This document shows, in pieces, positions 34,760-46,494 of a stretch of 64,000 bases of DNA (within the stretch, counting starts at the first letter, position 1; each line of letters starts with the position of its first letter). The stretch is from Tetragonia tetragonoides (Eukaryota; Streptophyta; Magnoliopsida; Caryophyllales; Aizoaceae): NCBI GenBank assembly GCA_038025085.1, contig CM076140.1, positions 3,412,501 through 3,476,500 of the forward strand. Reading direction: 5' to 3'. Position numbers and translations under genes: made by a program. The notes under the pieces are model-generated. The model was not told the DNA's origin and ran no database searches. It was given only the letters and a program-made list of their open reading frames with translations.

Positions 34760-36475
34760 GCTCGGTACGAAAAAACAGTGAATTAGCCTCCGATGTACCG
34801 TAAGAGGCCCTTTCAGGCCTACCAAGGACCCGATAACCTACTCCGTGGGCCTCCTATATATCCTATGGGTGTCCTGTGCCATATATAGGCCTGACAAACA
34901 GATCAGGTCAGGTTAGGTTCGAGTTCAACCCAATTGACCTGTTTTATAAATGGGTCGAAAACTCCAACCCTAACCCAACCTATTTAATAAACAGGTTAAT
35001 CAGGTCGACCCGTTTAACCCATTTAACTAATTTATTATAAGCAAAAAATAGTAAAAACTTGATTTAAAGGGGATATTTACCCTCAAACTTCTATTGTAAG
35101 TAGATATATACAAAACAAACTATTGAATTAAGGAAAATTTATACTTTTCAGTGATTATTAATTATTTGGCTCATAAATATTTACTGAATTTCAAAAATAA
35201 AATTGATATATGTAACTAAACAGGTTGAACAGGTCGATTTCGGGTTGAAATTTTCAACCTTAACCTAACCCATTTAATAAACGGGTTGAAAATCTCAACC
35301 CTAACCCACTTTTTTCGGGTTAGGTTCAGGTCGGATTGTCGGGTCGGGTCAGCTTTTGTCAGGCCTAGCCATATGGCGCGAAAATATAAACCTTCATTCC
35401 GGGGCCTCTTAGAAGCCCGAAAAACGTGGATTATAGCCTTCATTTTCGGATTTTCGGAGTCGGGTTGTCATCTTTGCCTAAACTTCTCCGGGGATCCTCG
35501 GTGTCCCGTGAGGGTCATCCGGATCACCGAACTTCAATATCACCAGCCTTCGGTGTTGAGGCTCTTACACCAGTGTCCCGTAAAACGCCCTTCCAAGCCT
35601 ATCAGAGACCGGATAAGCAGCCCAGGGGGCCTCCCATATCCCCTATGGGGGTCCTGTGCCATGTGGTGCAAAAATATCTACCCTCTTTCCGGGGCCTCTC
35701 GGGAGCCAAAAAAATGTGGATTAGCCTACATTTTCGGCTTCCCGAAGCCCGGTTGTCATTTTTTCCCAAACTTCTCCCGGGGATATATCATGACCTTAGA
35801 GAACTCTCAGTGTCTCGGGAGGGTCATCAAGATCCCCGAACTTCGATATCACTTATGCTTTCGGTGTTAGGCCCTTAAACGCCCTTACAAGCCGATCAGG
35901 ACCCGATAACGGACCCCGAGGGTCTCCCATGTTCCCTATGGGTGTCTCATGTGATGTGCTGCGAAAATATTCACCTTTGTTTCGGGGCCTCCCGGAAGCC
36001 CAAAAAACGTGGATTATAGCCTTTGATTTTCGGCTTCCCAGGGCCTGATTGTCATTTTTGCCCAAACTTCTCCGAGGGGTCTGTCATGAGCTTAGAGGAC
36101 CCTCGGTGCCCCGGGAGGGTCATTTGGATCCCCGAACTCCGATTTCACCCATGCTTTCGATGTTCAGGCCCTTACATTGGTGTTTCGTAAAAACGCCTTT
36201 ACAGCATATCAGGGACCCGATAATGAACCCCAAGGGGCGTCCTATGTTCCTTAGAGGCGTCCCATGCGATGTGGTGCGAAAATTTCCACCTTCATTCTGG
36301 GGCCTCCCGGAAGCCCAAAAAACGTGGATTATAGCCTTTGATTTTCGGTTTCTCGGGGGCCGGCTTGTTGATTTTGCCCAAAGTTCTCCGTGGGGTCTAT
36401 CGTCTCCCTAGAGGACCTCTGGTGCCCTGGGAGGGTTATCCGGGTACCCAAACTCCGATTTCACCGATAGACATG
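34760..36475. repeat. GC-rich satellite-like block 1, monomer about 295-315 bp
   Basis: About four partial to full monomers. Landmarks repeat in order: CCTATCAGGGACC.GATAA, GGGCCTCCCATGT, TGCGATGTGGTGCGAAAAT, CGGGGCCTC.CGGAAGCCC, ACGTGGATTATAGCC, CCCGGTTGTCATTTTT, GAGGGTCATC. The first landmark occurs at 34,817, 35,597, 35,891 and 36,204. The gap between the first two is enlarged by the hAT MITE at 34,886-35,367. The same monomer forms block 2 at 49,297-50,365. Frames across it are open by composition only. Confidence 0.88.
34886..35367. mobile_element. hAT-type MITE inserted in the satellite monomer
   Basis: 482 bp with inverted ends TAGGCCTGACAAA (left) and TTTGTCAGGCCTA (right), and an AT-rich interior with repeated GGGTCG/CAACCC motifs. 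The 8-bp flanks GCCATATA (34,878-34,885) and GCCATATG (35,368-35,375) match at 7 of 8 positions, as for hAT target duplications. Removing it restores the monomer order (GTCCTGTGCCATATGGCGC). No ORF. Confidence 0.85.
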
Positions 36476-36690
36476 GGACATCATGGGCGTGCTCGTTGGT
36501 CGCTGGGACATGGCGCTTGCTAGGCGCTAGGACAAGGGCGCGTTGGTGCATCATGGGTCATGGTGCTGTGTTATGGGACAAGGGTGTTGCAGCGCGATGG
36601 GATAAGATGTTGTGACATGGGGCAATGGTTCTGCAGCGTCATGGGTCATGGTGCTGGGAGGCCACATGTATCTCCCCCTTCAAAATGCCT
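36476..36690. repeat. degenerate minisatellite (CATGGGACA/GGGTCATGGTGC type)
   Basis: Imperfect repeats of GGGACAAGGGCG, CATCATGGGTCATGGTGCTG and GCTGGGACATGGCGC directly follow satellite block 1. Noncoding. Confidence 0.65.
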
Positions 36691-38029
36691 GGCATGGAAA
36701 CTTTTGGTATCGAGAAATTTCTCTCACTACCAATCATCAGATTTACTTGAGCAAGGAAGAACCAGTTTGGGATAGAATGACAATTTTTAGCCGATAGCGG
36801 AAACTTGGCCATCATTAGGGCCAAAGATTAGACATTGAGAAAAGAGGGAAACAGACCTGTTGGAACTTTTCTAAGTGTGAGAAATTGAAGTCATGTTCTT
36901 GTTAAGAGGAGTTTAACTCCATGCTCAGGTTCAACAACTAGACTAAATGTGGGCTTGTTAATAGGATGGCGAAAGTGAAAAGCTGAATTTTGACAAAAGA
37001 AGCTGAATTTTGACAAAAGAAGCTGAATTTCGATGAAAAGTTGGTACTTGAATCACCTTTAGTTTTGCATCCCCTAGAGCTGCTCTTGTCACAAACACTG
37101 CTAGAGGGTAAAGCTCTGCTGAATGGATCATTGTCAGTTGCCAAAGAGAAAATAGATGGACGAAATTTGAGTAAAAGAACCAAGGTGGATTCTTAAGGAT
37201 GAAATTGATAGATATATTCATAAAAGATTTATATAGTAAGACATAACAAAATAATAACCCAACATGTTCATAATACAAATTAACTTTTAGCTAAAACACC
37301 TACGATATACTATAATCCTGCAAATGTCCAAACTAATCAACCATGAGATCCTTGCAATGCATAGAATTTGGTGAAACAATTCGATCACATTAGCAAATAT
37401 ATTTAGCTTTCATGGTAAAAGCATTAAAAGATGATCATAAAGATAAAGATAACGTTTAGAAAATTTTAAGGCATGATACTCTTCACATGTTACCGGTTTT
37501 TACAGTTTTACTCTAGCATCGTAAAAGCACGTGCCAAAGAATACCATAGTTAATTATGCATCCATAATATAGTGTGTCTTCCATACTTCAGAAATGTCAT
37601 GAATATTCCGTGATGAAACTTTATAACCTTGTACGATGTAATCAATAATGATAATTTTCTCTGCATTACCCAATTTTATTAACCCTTTTTTTTATTTAAT
37701 CAATAATGATCATGATTATTACTACTACAAGACTAGTAGACTACTAGTTGGTGGAGTGAGTAGTCATCTTCACACCAACATGTTCATGTAATGTGGCGTC
37801 TCACGTGTCTTTCTCACACGAAAAGCCCCAAAGCCGCACTGTGTTTTAATAGTAAGATAAGATTTCGAATAAAGGAATTACAATATATAGTGTATGTTGT
37901 GTGTGTTGGATACATATATCGAGAGCACTCATCTAGGTAGATGTATGTAAGAGACACTGCACTAAAATATCCCAAGATTCTCCATAAGAAAAGGCAGTCG
38001 GGGCTAATCTAAGTCGTTCTAACTTCTTA
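36691..38029. other. intergenic DNA with a 21-bp triplet repeat
   Basis: AAGCTGAATTT(T/C)GA followed by (C/T)(A/G)AAAG occurs three times in tandem at about 36,979-37,040. Otherwise AT-rich; no gene recognised. Confidence 0.55.
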
Positions 38030-38176
38030 CCTTGCGAAAATCCTGAGCTGCAACAACCGAACAGTATCGACAATTCTCAGGTTGCGATGTCGGTCTAGGT
38101 AATTGTTTGGTCCAACCAAACGTTCCCTTTCTAGTATCGACTTAATGTTAAAAGTTGAGTTGTTTTCATTGGCCAT
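38030..38176 (-). pseudogene. Ty1/copia gag N-terminal relic (Tork/TNT-like)
   Basis: Minus-strand frame with Met near 38,176: MANENNSTFNIKSILERERL, then VGPNNYLDRHRNLRIV. This is the start of the UBN2 gag domain of many plant copia elements, where the expected form is LDWHRNLRIV (Trp to Arg here). After NLRIV the similarity is lost and the frame stops at about 38,030. Upstream on the minus strand (38,200-38,800) is AT-rich leader sequence, including a CACCCATTACACCCTCGATC stretch. No intact LTR pair found. Confidence 0.7.
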
Positions 38177-40712
38177 TGCTACAAAACAGACATACATGTG
38201 CAAAATGTAGTACATTTATCAATAAATAACTTAATCAATTTTCAAAATGGACAAGTCCTTTAGTATTTTATTCATCCTTGTAAGGTGTCCCTGTGAATAA
38301 AATAATTCTAAGTTTCCATTTTACCCTAATGTGACCAAGCTTTGGCTTGTCAACCATAGTAGTTAAAATAGGTAAGCAATACTTTGCTAATTACTCTCAG
38401 TTAATAGGCATATCTAATATGTCTATCCCTTGCCTCGACATGTAAGGACTCATTACTCATATCTTTGAGGTAACCAAACGATCTTGTAAATCTCTACATA
38501 GAATTACCCGCATTAGCCCAAGATTAAAATAATGTCATGCTTTGGCGATGCCCATTATGAGTGATCGAGGGTGTAATGGGTGACCATTGTTTGGGAAGGC
38601 ATTAACTCAATATTTTCTTGGGACGAGATTTAATAAATTATTTTAATATATGTGAACTAATAGTTATATTAAAACAATATAATAAATCAGGCATGCGATA
38701 ATGAAAGTAATAAATCTAATTTAAGCAATAATTAAATGATCCTAGTATGACCCTTAAAAGGAAAAAATAAAGATCTAATCTTCAAATATCTCCCACTTGA
38801 ATCGTGATTTCCTCCAAGGCTCCGTTCTTCAAGCTTTTCATTTTGTAATTGTAATTTAAACTTAAAGCTAATGCAATAACATAAATTACATACACACCAC
38901 GGTATTACAAACCGTATTTAGGTTACAAAAATACAAACAATGTGTAGACTGTATTTTGGGTCATACTAGATCATACATTCATTCACCCATAAAATGGGTG
39001 ACTTATAGAATATAAAATATATCCAAAAGCCATATAATAAACAAGTAGATTAATTATCTAATAATTGAAATTAAATTATATGCTAAAGAACAAACATATA
39101 TTTTAGGTCATCAAAATAAGACTTTAGAGTATGCCATAATACTAGATAGAGCATTTGACAATCTTTTATGCCATATACGCAAAAAAAAGATCACATAACT
39201 AGTAAAAGAAAAGCCCCAGTGTAAGACCCATAACAAAACATCATACTTAATTTACATGACCACTGTGATAAAATGAGCTGAGAGAAAGAGAAAGAGTTCT
39301 AGAGAGAGAGAAAGAATTTGTTTCTGATTATCAGGGAATGTTTCTTGTTGCTGTCAAAACGTAAGTGTTCTGTTATGTACAGCTGATTATATACAAAGAA
39401 TGATGAGCTAACAACCTATGATGAGCTGGCAAATAAATATAACAAACTAATACATAAGTTATGTACTTCCTACACACTGCAACCGGATTGATTTACACTC
39501 TAAAACAAACCTGAAACATGATTTGATCAAATCAAGGTTCTTAACATCTACTCTTTCCAAATCAGCCTCTAGTAAATCAAGATGCGGAAACATAATTATG
39601 GAAAGTCAACATGGTGCATGACAACTGTATAAAATAATCTATGTACTCATGAGATCAATCTCATAAAATACAGTAGCCGACATAATGATAGTATTCTAAA
39701 CATTTGACTTGATAAATAATAAACAATGATAATCAAGAATCGCATCACGATCAAGTCACAAAATAGATAACCAATACTTATTTAATTAATGTTTAACACG
39801 GCAGGATCAAAATACCAACATAAACACCACAACACACGTAAGTAGAAATATTGAGCAACCAGCCAACCACTACCGATACTGAAATTGATTTCAGCTTAGA
39901 ATTAGTGATTCCGTTTGACCGATCTAATTATAATTTGTGTTTCCCAAAAACATGAACTGATATTAACTAATTCCAATTATGATTCCTAACTTTTCAGAAT
40001 CGAAAACAGTTCGTTATTCAACATGAATGTCATTGTTGAAAACAAATAATGGTGATTTTCTACCGATGTTCTAAAAAATTATATTAGTAATGAATTTGTT
40101 ATTTAAATCTTGATTTATAATATTGAGTATTTCACAGTAAGTTTATTTTATTTTTGAAATTAACATTTGCTGTGTGATATTATAATTTAGTGATTCCTCG
40201 TATTCAGATTAAATTGCATCCCGATGTTTTTTTTATTTATAATTCATATCATTTAGTATGATTAAAGTAAGAGACTAATGACTATTTTAACTGTATTTGT
40301 TTGATTTTTTTTAATGTGAAGTTAATTGCCTTTTGATTTTTTGGGAAGAAATTACACCTTATTGATGAGAATTAATATTATCAAATTATATAAGTTTTTC
40401 AAAATCCTAAAATCATTAGGTAATTATAAAATGGAGTATATTTTAGTAAACTTTATACTCCGAACATATCCATTATATATACATGGATGGTTGGATTTTG
40501 GGGAAATTATTGTCAATTTAATTTGTTTTCTTGTTATTGATAAAAGTTGTATAACAACGCAATTTGTTGTCACTTATTTTTACATAAACTTGAGTCAAAT
40601 TGAGATCTTTGTTGGAAAAACTATTCTTCTAATTCTACCTTTTTAGTTTTTACAAGTAAAACATTGTCTTCATATTTTAGTACTCCGTATCACCTTTCTT
40701 TAAATTTTTATT
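38177..40712. other. intergenic DNA, probably degraded retroelement leader/LTR
   Basis: AT-rich. 39,270-39,560 contains GA-rich patches and a GATTTGATCAAATCAAGG palindrome, which have the look of old LTR sequence, but no terminal pair or TSD could be defined. 39,900-40,700 shows no feature I recognise. Confidence 0.35.
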
Positions 40713-40721
40713 TATATTTTA

Positions 40722-40896
40722 GGATTTTTTGTGGGGAACTATCTTGTTTGGGGGGTCATTTGTGACATAGTACCTTACTTTTTTTTTTTTGTGGGGAACT
40801 ACCTTAAATGCCAAAAAGTTTGTTGACCACTACCCTTGACCAAATTTTCGGGTATAATTTTCTTAAAACCCAAAAATACCCTCACATGACCAGCAC
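40722..40896. repeat. left TIR of the MULE
   Basis: 175 bp, reverse complement of 41,661-41,835 apart from small differences in the poly-T run. Ends ...CTCACATGACCAGCAC. Confidence 0.93.
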
Positions 40897-41502
40897 TATA
40901 TCTAGTAACCCACCCAAAAAAAAATTGCAGAAGGAAAGGGCAACCTCCATTAAAACACTCGAGCACCCAAGATTTAAATGCAATGCCCTTAAAAAAGGAT
41001 TTCGTCATGTTTTTGCCTGACTTCTTCAAGCTCCTCTTCCTTTCTATTGATAACCCTTGTACTCTGTTACAAAGATGAATATAACAGCTCTGTTACCCAA
41101 AAAAAAAAGAAAATAGAGAACCCAGATGATGACAACAGAAGAGAGAGAGAGAGAGACGATAATGCTAAGAAGAATAGAGAACAAATACTCAACGCAAAAC
41201 CCCATAGAAAAAGCCCCAATTATATCGCACACTAACACACACACATAAAAAACGTCAGATAAGAGAGATGAACAACCGTACCCTTTCAAGAACTTCTTCT
41301 AACTCTGTTTTCTGGGGTTAGAAGTATACCCAGACCTGCTTACTTGAAGCAATCGAAGGAAATAAATCACAAACAAAACCCATAACCCATAACCCATCAA
41401 TTTCATCAAGAAAACCCACAAAAATCTTTCATCATACTTTCCCAAACTTAGCCCAAAAAATTAAAAAACAAACGGAAAAACTCGCAAATAAACATTCATA
41501 TG

Positions 41503-41537
<35 letters not shown>

Positions 41538-41660
41538 GATTCATACATCAGCCAGCTTCTGCATTTTTGTATTCTCCGTTTCTTTCCATTTATGAGAGAG
41601 TAGTGGGTCTGGTGTCGGAGCTTGCCGGAAACCGAGAACAGAGAGAGAGAGAATGATCAC

Positions 41661-41835
41661 GTGCTGGTCATGTGAGGGTATTTTGGGGTTTTAAGAAAAT
41701 TATACCCAAAAATTTGGTCAAGGGTAGTGGTCAACAAACTTTTTGGCATTTAAGGTAGTTCCCCACAAAAAAAAAAAAGTAAGGTACTATGTCACAAATG
41801 ACCCCCCAAACAAGATAGTTCCCCACAAAAAATCC
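41661..41835. repeat. right TIR of the MULE
   Basis: 175 bp starting GTGCTGGTCATGTGAGGG, ending TTCCCCACAAAAAATCC directly before the second TSD copy. Confidence 0.93.
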
Positions 41836-41844
41836 TATATTTTA

Positions 41845-42800
41845 TAACAGTTTTTTTGGGGGTTGCTTAATGTAAATCTCTAATTGCTTAACGTAAATTA
41901 TTTTTTTCCCGCAATACCCCTAATTAGTTTTACCTCCTTTCTCTCTCCTGCCGCTCTCTCTCTCTCCACTCCCTTCACTTTTCCCTTCAATTTTTTTCAC
42001 CCTGAAGAAGCAAATGACGGCCATGTATGGACTGCAACTTTCTCACTTCATTTTCCTTATTCTCTTTCCTTTATTAAGCCTAAATGAGTTTTGACATGAG
42101 TTTAATTTGTATTTGATTTGATTTTCAGGGATATAACTGCCTATAAAAAACCAAAAGAAAGGGGTTTTCAATACTTCAATTCCAGTTTATAAAGCATGAG
42201 TTTTATTTCTTTGCTAGTTCAACATCACCAAATTGACCATGAATGTGTCAGATGGTGGTACATGGATTTACAGCCGTTTGGTTTTCTGAATCTTAGGGCG
42301 ACGACTGCCTGGCAGCCACCCGTGTGCCGGCGTCTGTCCTCCCATGTTGCTCTCTCTCCTGTGTCTCTCCGTCTCCACCCGCACTCTCTATCTCTCCTCT
42401 AACCGAGTTCCCACCGCTGTCGCCACCCACATGCCGCCGAACACCAATCTCACCCACCCACTGTCACCACTCAGCCACCCAACCATAAAACCCTAAACAA
42501 TTGAATAAATAACAAAAGTTCAAATCAAATATTAATTCTATTGGTAACCAAGTATTATCATTTTATTTGAGTCAAAATATATTGTCAATCGAAGGTACTA
42601 TTTATGTGATTAAATTTAGATCAAAGAACAAAAAGATTTTGGAGGAAAACGAATAAGAGTATGGAAGTTAAAATGAAAAGGGTATTTCGGGAGTTATTGA
42701 CTCAAAAAGATTTACGTTTAGTAATATAGAATTTACGTTAAGCAGTTCCGTTTTTTTTTTTATGTCTCCAACAATCCAACTCCAATTAGGCCGATTTCCC
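41845..42800. other. intergenic DNA upstream of the coiled-coil gene
   Basis: CT-rich and Pro/His-type low-complexity patches (42,300-42,490) but no supported gene. The last 100 bp form the promoter side of the gene at 42,951. Confidence 0.4.
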
Positions 42801-42900
42801 ATTGCTAAAGATGTAACGCCGTCGTTTCATTGCCATCAAACGAATTCCCATTGCGGAAGCCATTAAACTCAAACATCAGAAACTTGGAACGTCAGGCAAA

Positions 42901-42902
<2 letters not shown>

Positions 42903-42950
<48 letters not shown>
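42903..42950 (+). repeat. (GA)n microsatellite in the 5' leader, touching the start codon
   Basis: About 24 GA units end directly at the ATG at 42,951. GA repeats in plant leaders are known targets of BPC/GAGA-binding proteins; a role here is inference. Confidence 0.85.
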
Positions 42951-42954
<4 letters not shown>

Positions 42955-45140
42955 GAGGTATAGGAGGACCATTGTTGTGCATCGGAGATCTACTCAGCGA
43001 CGTTGGAGAAGAAGATACTGCCCTGATCTAACCCCAAAATCCCCGTTGTCACCCACATCCCCTGATTTCTCTCATAATGACCTCCATTTTCAGCCATCCG
43101 ATCTCACCAAACGCTTCCAGGTACAGTATTTTGTAATCAATCAGTTATTATATAGCTTTGTTTTTCAGTTTATGAGCGAATTTATCTGGGTTTTGGCTAT
43201 TTTACTGTGAACTTCTTCTCTTTGCTGATTCCTGTGGCCTATCAACCCACCAATTTAATGCTTTTTAATTGCTGACAATATTGATTATTGAGATATTTGT
43301 TGAAATTTACATTTCTAAGGCTATTGGAATTTTCTTTTGTGAGGTGGGGGGCGTGACATGGTGTTTGTCCCTCGCTACACCTTGTTGATAGAGAACATCA
43401 TTAATTATTTTTTTTGTTTTGTGTGAGTGGGAAAGGGGAGTTGTTGGATTATGGTTGTTTCATCAGTTTGTACACTGATTTTATCTGGGATTTTGTTTGC
43501 ACAAGGATTTACACATTTGTTCTCATGTTTAATCATGACATGTAGAACCACCTCATCACTCAAAAACAAGAAAATAAACACATAATTGAAGAACTGCTCA
43601 TTTGTCTAAGTTGTTGCATCAGCAACCCTTGAATATAGGGATTTTTTTTTGTATAGTAGGAGGATAAACCTTTGATTTCCTTAAATTTGGATCCCACATA
43701 TGAAGCTTGTTATGCAGTGGCATTTTTTCTTTTGGCATGCATTGTCTTCTCGATATGATATTATGATGAACCACGTAGAGCAAATTTGCAATAAGATATC
43801 ATCGTAGTGCTGTCAGATGATTGTCAAACAGGAAGCACCACTCAGGGAAGCTTTGGTAGAGTCCTTATGTTTGGGACATTGTAACACCTTGGAAGGATGG
43901 GATAGATCTAGTGCTTAAAGCTTTCTCTAGATATGAACCACTTTCTCGTCCCATGCAGAAGGTTAGTGTCGGGTACCTCGAATTTGGAACTAGAATTTTT
44001 TAGATAACATGGGTATCTAGCCGGCCCGACTAGTCCCATGAGTGCTGAAGTTAACGACCAGGAAAACCTCCAGTGGCCCTAATGTTAGAGGTCTTACCAA
44101 CTGAGCTCAGGGTTACGAATTTGGAACTAGAATTAAAGAATGCTATAAACAAAGGTTATAATGAAGCTACAATTCATGATACCCGGCATAGTAGCACATT
44201 GGATATACTAGTGCGGAATTGTATTCTATTTGTATTAATGCTATAGGCTTTAATGTGACATGCAAGGAGCTAGTAATTGCTTTGAGTTTTAGGTTATAAA
44301 CAATCCCCGTTCTATAACAAAACAAGAAGAGAAACTGAGAAATAGAAGAAAAATCTATGATTTAGAAAGAGATGGTGAAGTGTGTAAAATTTCTGGAAGT
44401 TGTTGTCTTGTTGAGCATGGCTAGAGCTGGCATACATGAAACTTGGGGTAGGGCCTGCTGGATGGGGTGTGTTGAAGGTAGTAGCATTATTTTGGTTGTA
44501 TGAAATATCTAACATGTGTTATTGCAAATCAGTATATATATATATTTTTTAATTTCTTTTCCATTTTATTTTATGTGCTCTTAGAATTGGTAATTGGCTC
44601 CATCTGACATGATATTACTCTTTAGGAAAATTACGATCAGTTGAACAAGGCACTTGCAGGGACAGATCATTCATGGACCTCTCTGACATTAAAGGTATTG
44701 TAATTGAGCTTTATGTGCTAATATCTGGTATAATATTGTGGTGTTTCTTGGTTGTGGAGAAATTCATACATAGCAGAAGGGAGAATAAAATGGAGCAAAG
44801 TGGCCAACTAGCCATGCAGGAAAGTCGGAAGCTTTGGTTACAGTACTAGACATGCTGAGAATCGTCAGATTCCAACCGTATGGTTATCTGCATCAGTCAT
44901 CAGAGAGCTTTATTGTCCTTAACTGCTCTTCTTTTTTCGCTCTGTTCACAGCTGTGTAATGCTCTGGATACTGCAAAGAATTTGATAGAGTTCACCAACT
45001 CAAATGTAATGGTGCTGTCGGAAAAGGTTGGGGAACTTGAGAAAGTAATCAAGAAGGGAGATTCTGCTATAGCAGAGGTCCGATCTATTCATGGCTCACT
45101 AAGCCGAAGGATTGCAGAACCCAGTGACAGTCAAACTTAA
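42951..45140 (+). CDS. conserved plant coiled-coil protein, unknown function, frameshift in exon 1
   Basis: Exons 42,951-43,120, 44,626-44,694 and 44,952-45,140 (about 142 residues). Exon 1 opens MRGIGGPLLCIGDLLSDVGEED; one C appears to be missing near 43,019 (GCCCT where GCCCCT would keep frame), after which DLTPKSPLSPTSPDFSHND runs on in the next frame to a phase-0 donor. Exon 2 gives ENYDQLNKALAGTDHSWTSL; exon 3 gives an amphipathic region (VMVLSEKVGELEKVIKKGD) likely to form a coiled coil. I recognise this as a small plant-conserved protein but recall no assigned function. Both introns have GT-AG ends; intron 1 carries a SINE. The frameshift is either a real lesion or a C-homopolymer error; all the rest is open. 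Confidence 0.78.
43998..44115 (-). mobile_element. tRNA-derived SINE in intron 1 of the coiled-coil gene
   Basis: On the minus strand: an A-box-like GAGCTCAGTTGGTAAG near the start, then GACCTCTAACATTAGGGCC and GGTTTTCCTGGTCG, ending in CTAAAA. A 19-bp duplication CGAATTTGGAACTAGAATT flanks it perfectly (43,979-43,997 and 44,116-44,134). Confidence 0.88.
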
Positions 45141-46494
45141 ACCAGCGTTGGATTGATATGGTAAAGAGTTTTGCAAATTTGTGGTTATATTGCTTCTTTC
45201 GGTGTATGAAATGCTGAATTTCCTTGGGTTTTGCCTAATAGGAAAGAATAACGTTTATTAGGACCCTGCATATTATGTTAGAGTTTGGCACATTATGTAT
45301 TCACTGACTTGGTTGCCCAAAGAGGTTCCTGGGGATCCTTGGAAATTGTGCATAGGGATGGCAGAAGAGAAAGTTTTAATGAGAAGCAAATGGATCATTT
45401 GGAAATGCATGTTCATTGCCTTGATTATGAGATGATGTAATTTGATCAAATGTTACTAGAGAAATATTATTGTGATACAATGCACCATCTATATACTCAT
45501 CATACTTGAGGTATGTTTGTTGATTGAGATGAAGCACACTGTGTGAGACTCTGGCATTGGCAAATGAAGAAGTTGATCATGTGGACTCTGTTGCCATGGT
45601 GAAACTAATGTGGAACATGGGAAATATTAGATGGATCCTAAGATGTTGGCCAACCCCGGAGGCAAAGATAGGAGGAAGAGAGTTCAACGCCCTTTGCTTG
45701 ACTCTTGGCTTTGGAGCTCCTGTAAATTTGTTGGTTGAACTTTTGCTATGGAATTGAGTGGATATTCTACTTAGCAAAGTAACACTGCAATCCTTATGTC
45801 ACTAATTGGTCTGTTATAAGTTGTAACTAGATTTTGATGTACTCCCTCCAAAATCAGATGTTACACACGTAGTTTAAATAACACTACTGGGTGGCCATGA
45901 TTTTTAAAATGGATAATGTATATATTTAACTAATTTAAGTGTAAGGAAAGCTTTCATTGGCATGATTTCTCACTTGAAAAGATGAAATAGAGAAGCAGTG
46001 CCAAGTTTGGTCTCTCAATGGCAGAACTCATATTGATTCTGAATTTTTGATCTAACTTGACAATTGCGCATACAGAATTAAAGGAGTCTAGGGAGATGTT
46101 TCTAAATCAGTAAACCCAAAAACTCATGATCGAGGCAGTCTCGAGCGTGAATAGATACATGCGAGCAAAAAAGTGATACTTGTGGAGAACAAAACACCTG
46201 GATGAAGATGTGATATTTTTGGTCCTTCATGCATGAGGCTATTAATGGTTGGTCATTACATCCTAAAAATGGAAAAGAAAAAAAGAAAAAAAGAAGAAGA
46301 AAGAAACACGGCCCCAATTGTGTAACTAAACATGGGCTGTCCATCCAAACTCCAAGCGTTGTTGTTTTGTTGCAAGACTAAACTCAACTGGCGTGATTCG
46401 TGCGCATACCAAATTGAAGCCAATAGAACCAAAGCAAATTTACTAACAAAACCTTCCTCAGATAATATCTCTACAAATTGTTGAAATTCGCCAA
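45141..46494. other. 3' side of the coiled-coil gene and promoter side of the aminotransferase
   Basis: A 3' UTR is expected to about 45.3-45.8 kb but no clear polyadenylation signal can be singled out. GTACTCCCTCCAAAATC at 45,839 looks like one end of a Stowaway element; its partner end was not found. The A/G-rich patch at 46,268-46,310 is antisense low complexity. Confidence 0.4.

Larger units (their letters stand above)
40722..41835. mobile_element. Mutator-like element (MULE), long TIRs, gene-like cargo
   Basis: Inverted repeats of 175 bp (40,722-40,896 and 41,661-41,835), nearly identical, beginning GGATTTTTTGTGGGGAACTA. A perfect 9-bp duplication TATATTTTA flanks it (40,713-40,721 and 41,836-41,844), as expected for Mutator superfamily insertion. 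The 764-bp interior has no transposase. On the minus strand it resembles the 5' end of a gene: a CT-rich leader, ATG with MQKLAD, then a donor-like GTATGA (about 41,545-41,560). This would make it a Pack-MULE candidate; the donor gene is not identified. A GA microsatellite lies at 41,508-41,533. Confidence 0.93.

Noticed and set aside
35286..36523. Long plus-strand frames (up to 194 codons) across satellite block 1
   Set aside because: Frames repeat with the monomer and are interrupted at different points in each copy; similar frames occur in block 2.
40326..40646. 106-codon Ile/Phe/Tyr-rich frame
   Set aside because: AT-rich composition; no start context, domain or splice evidence.
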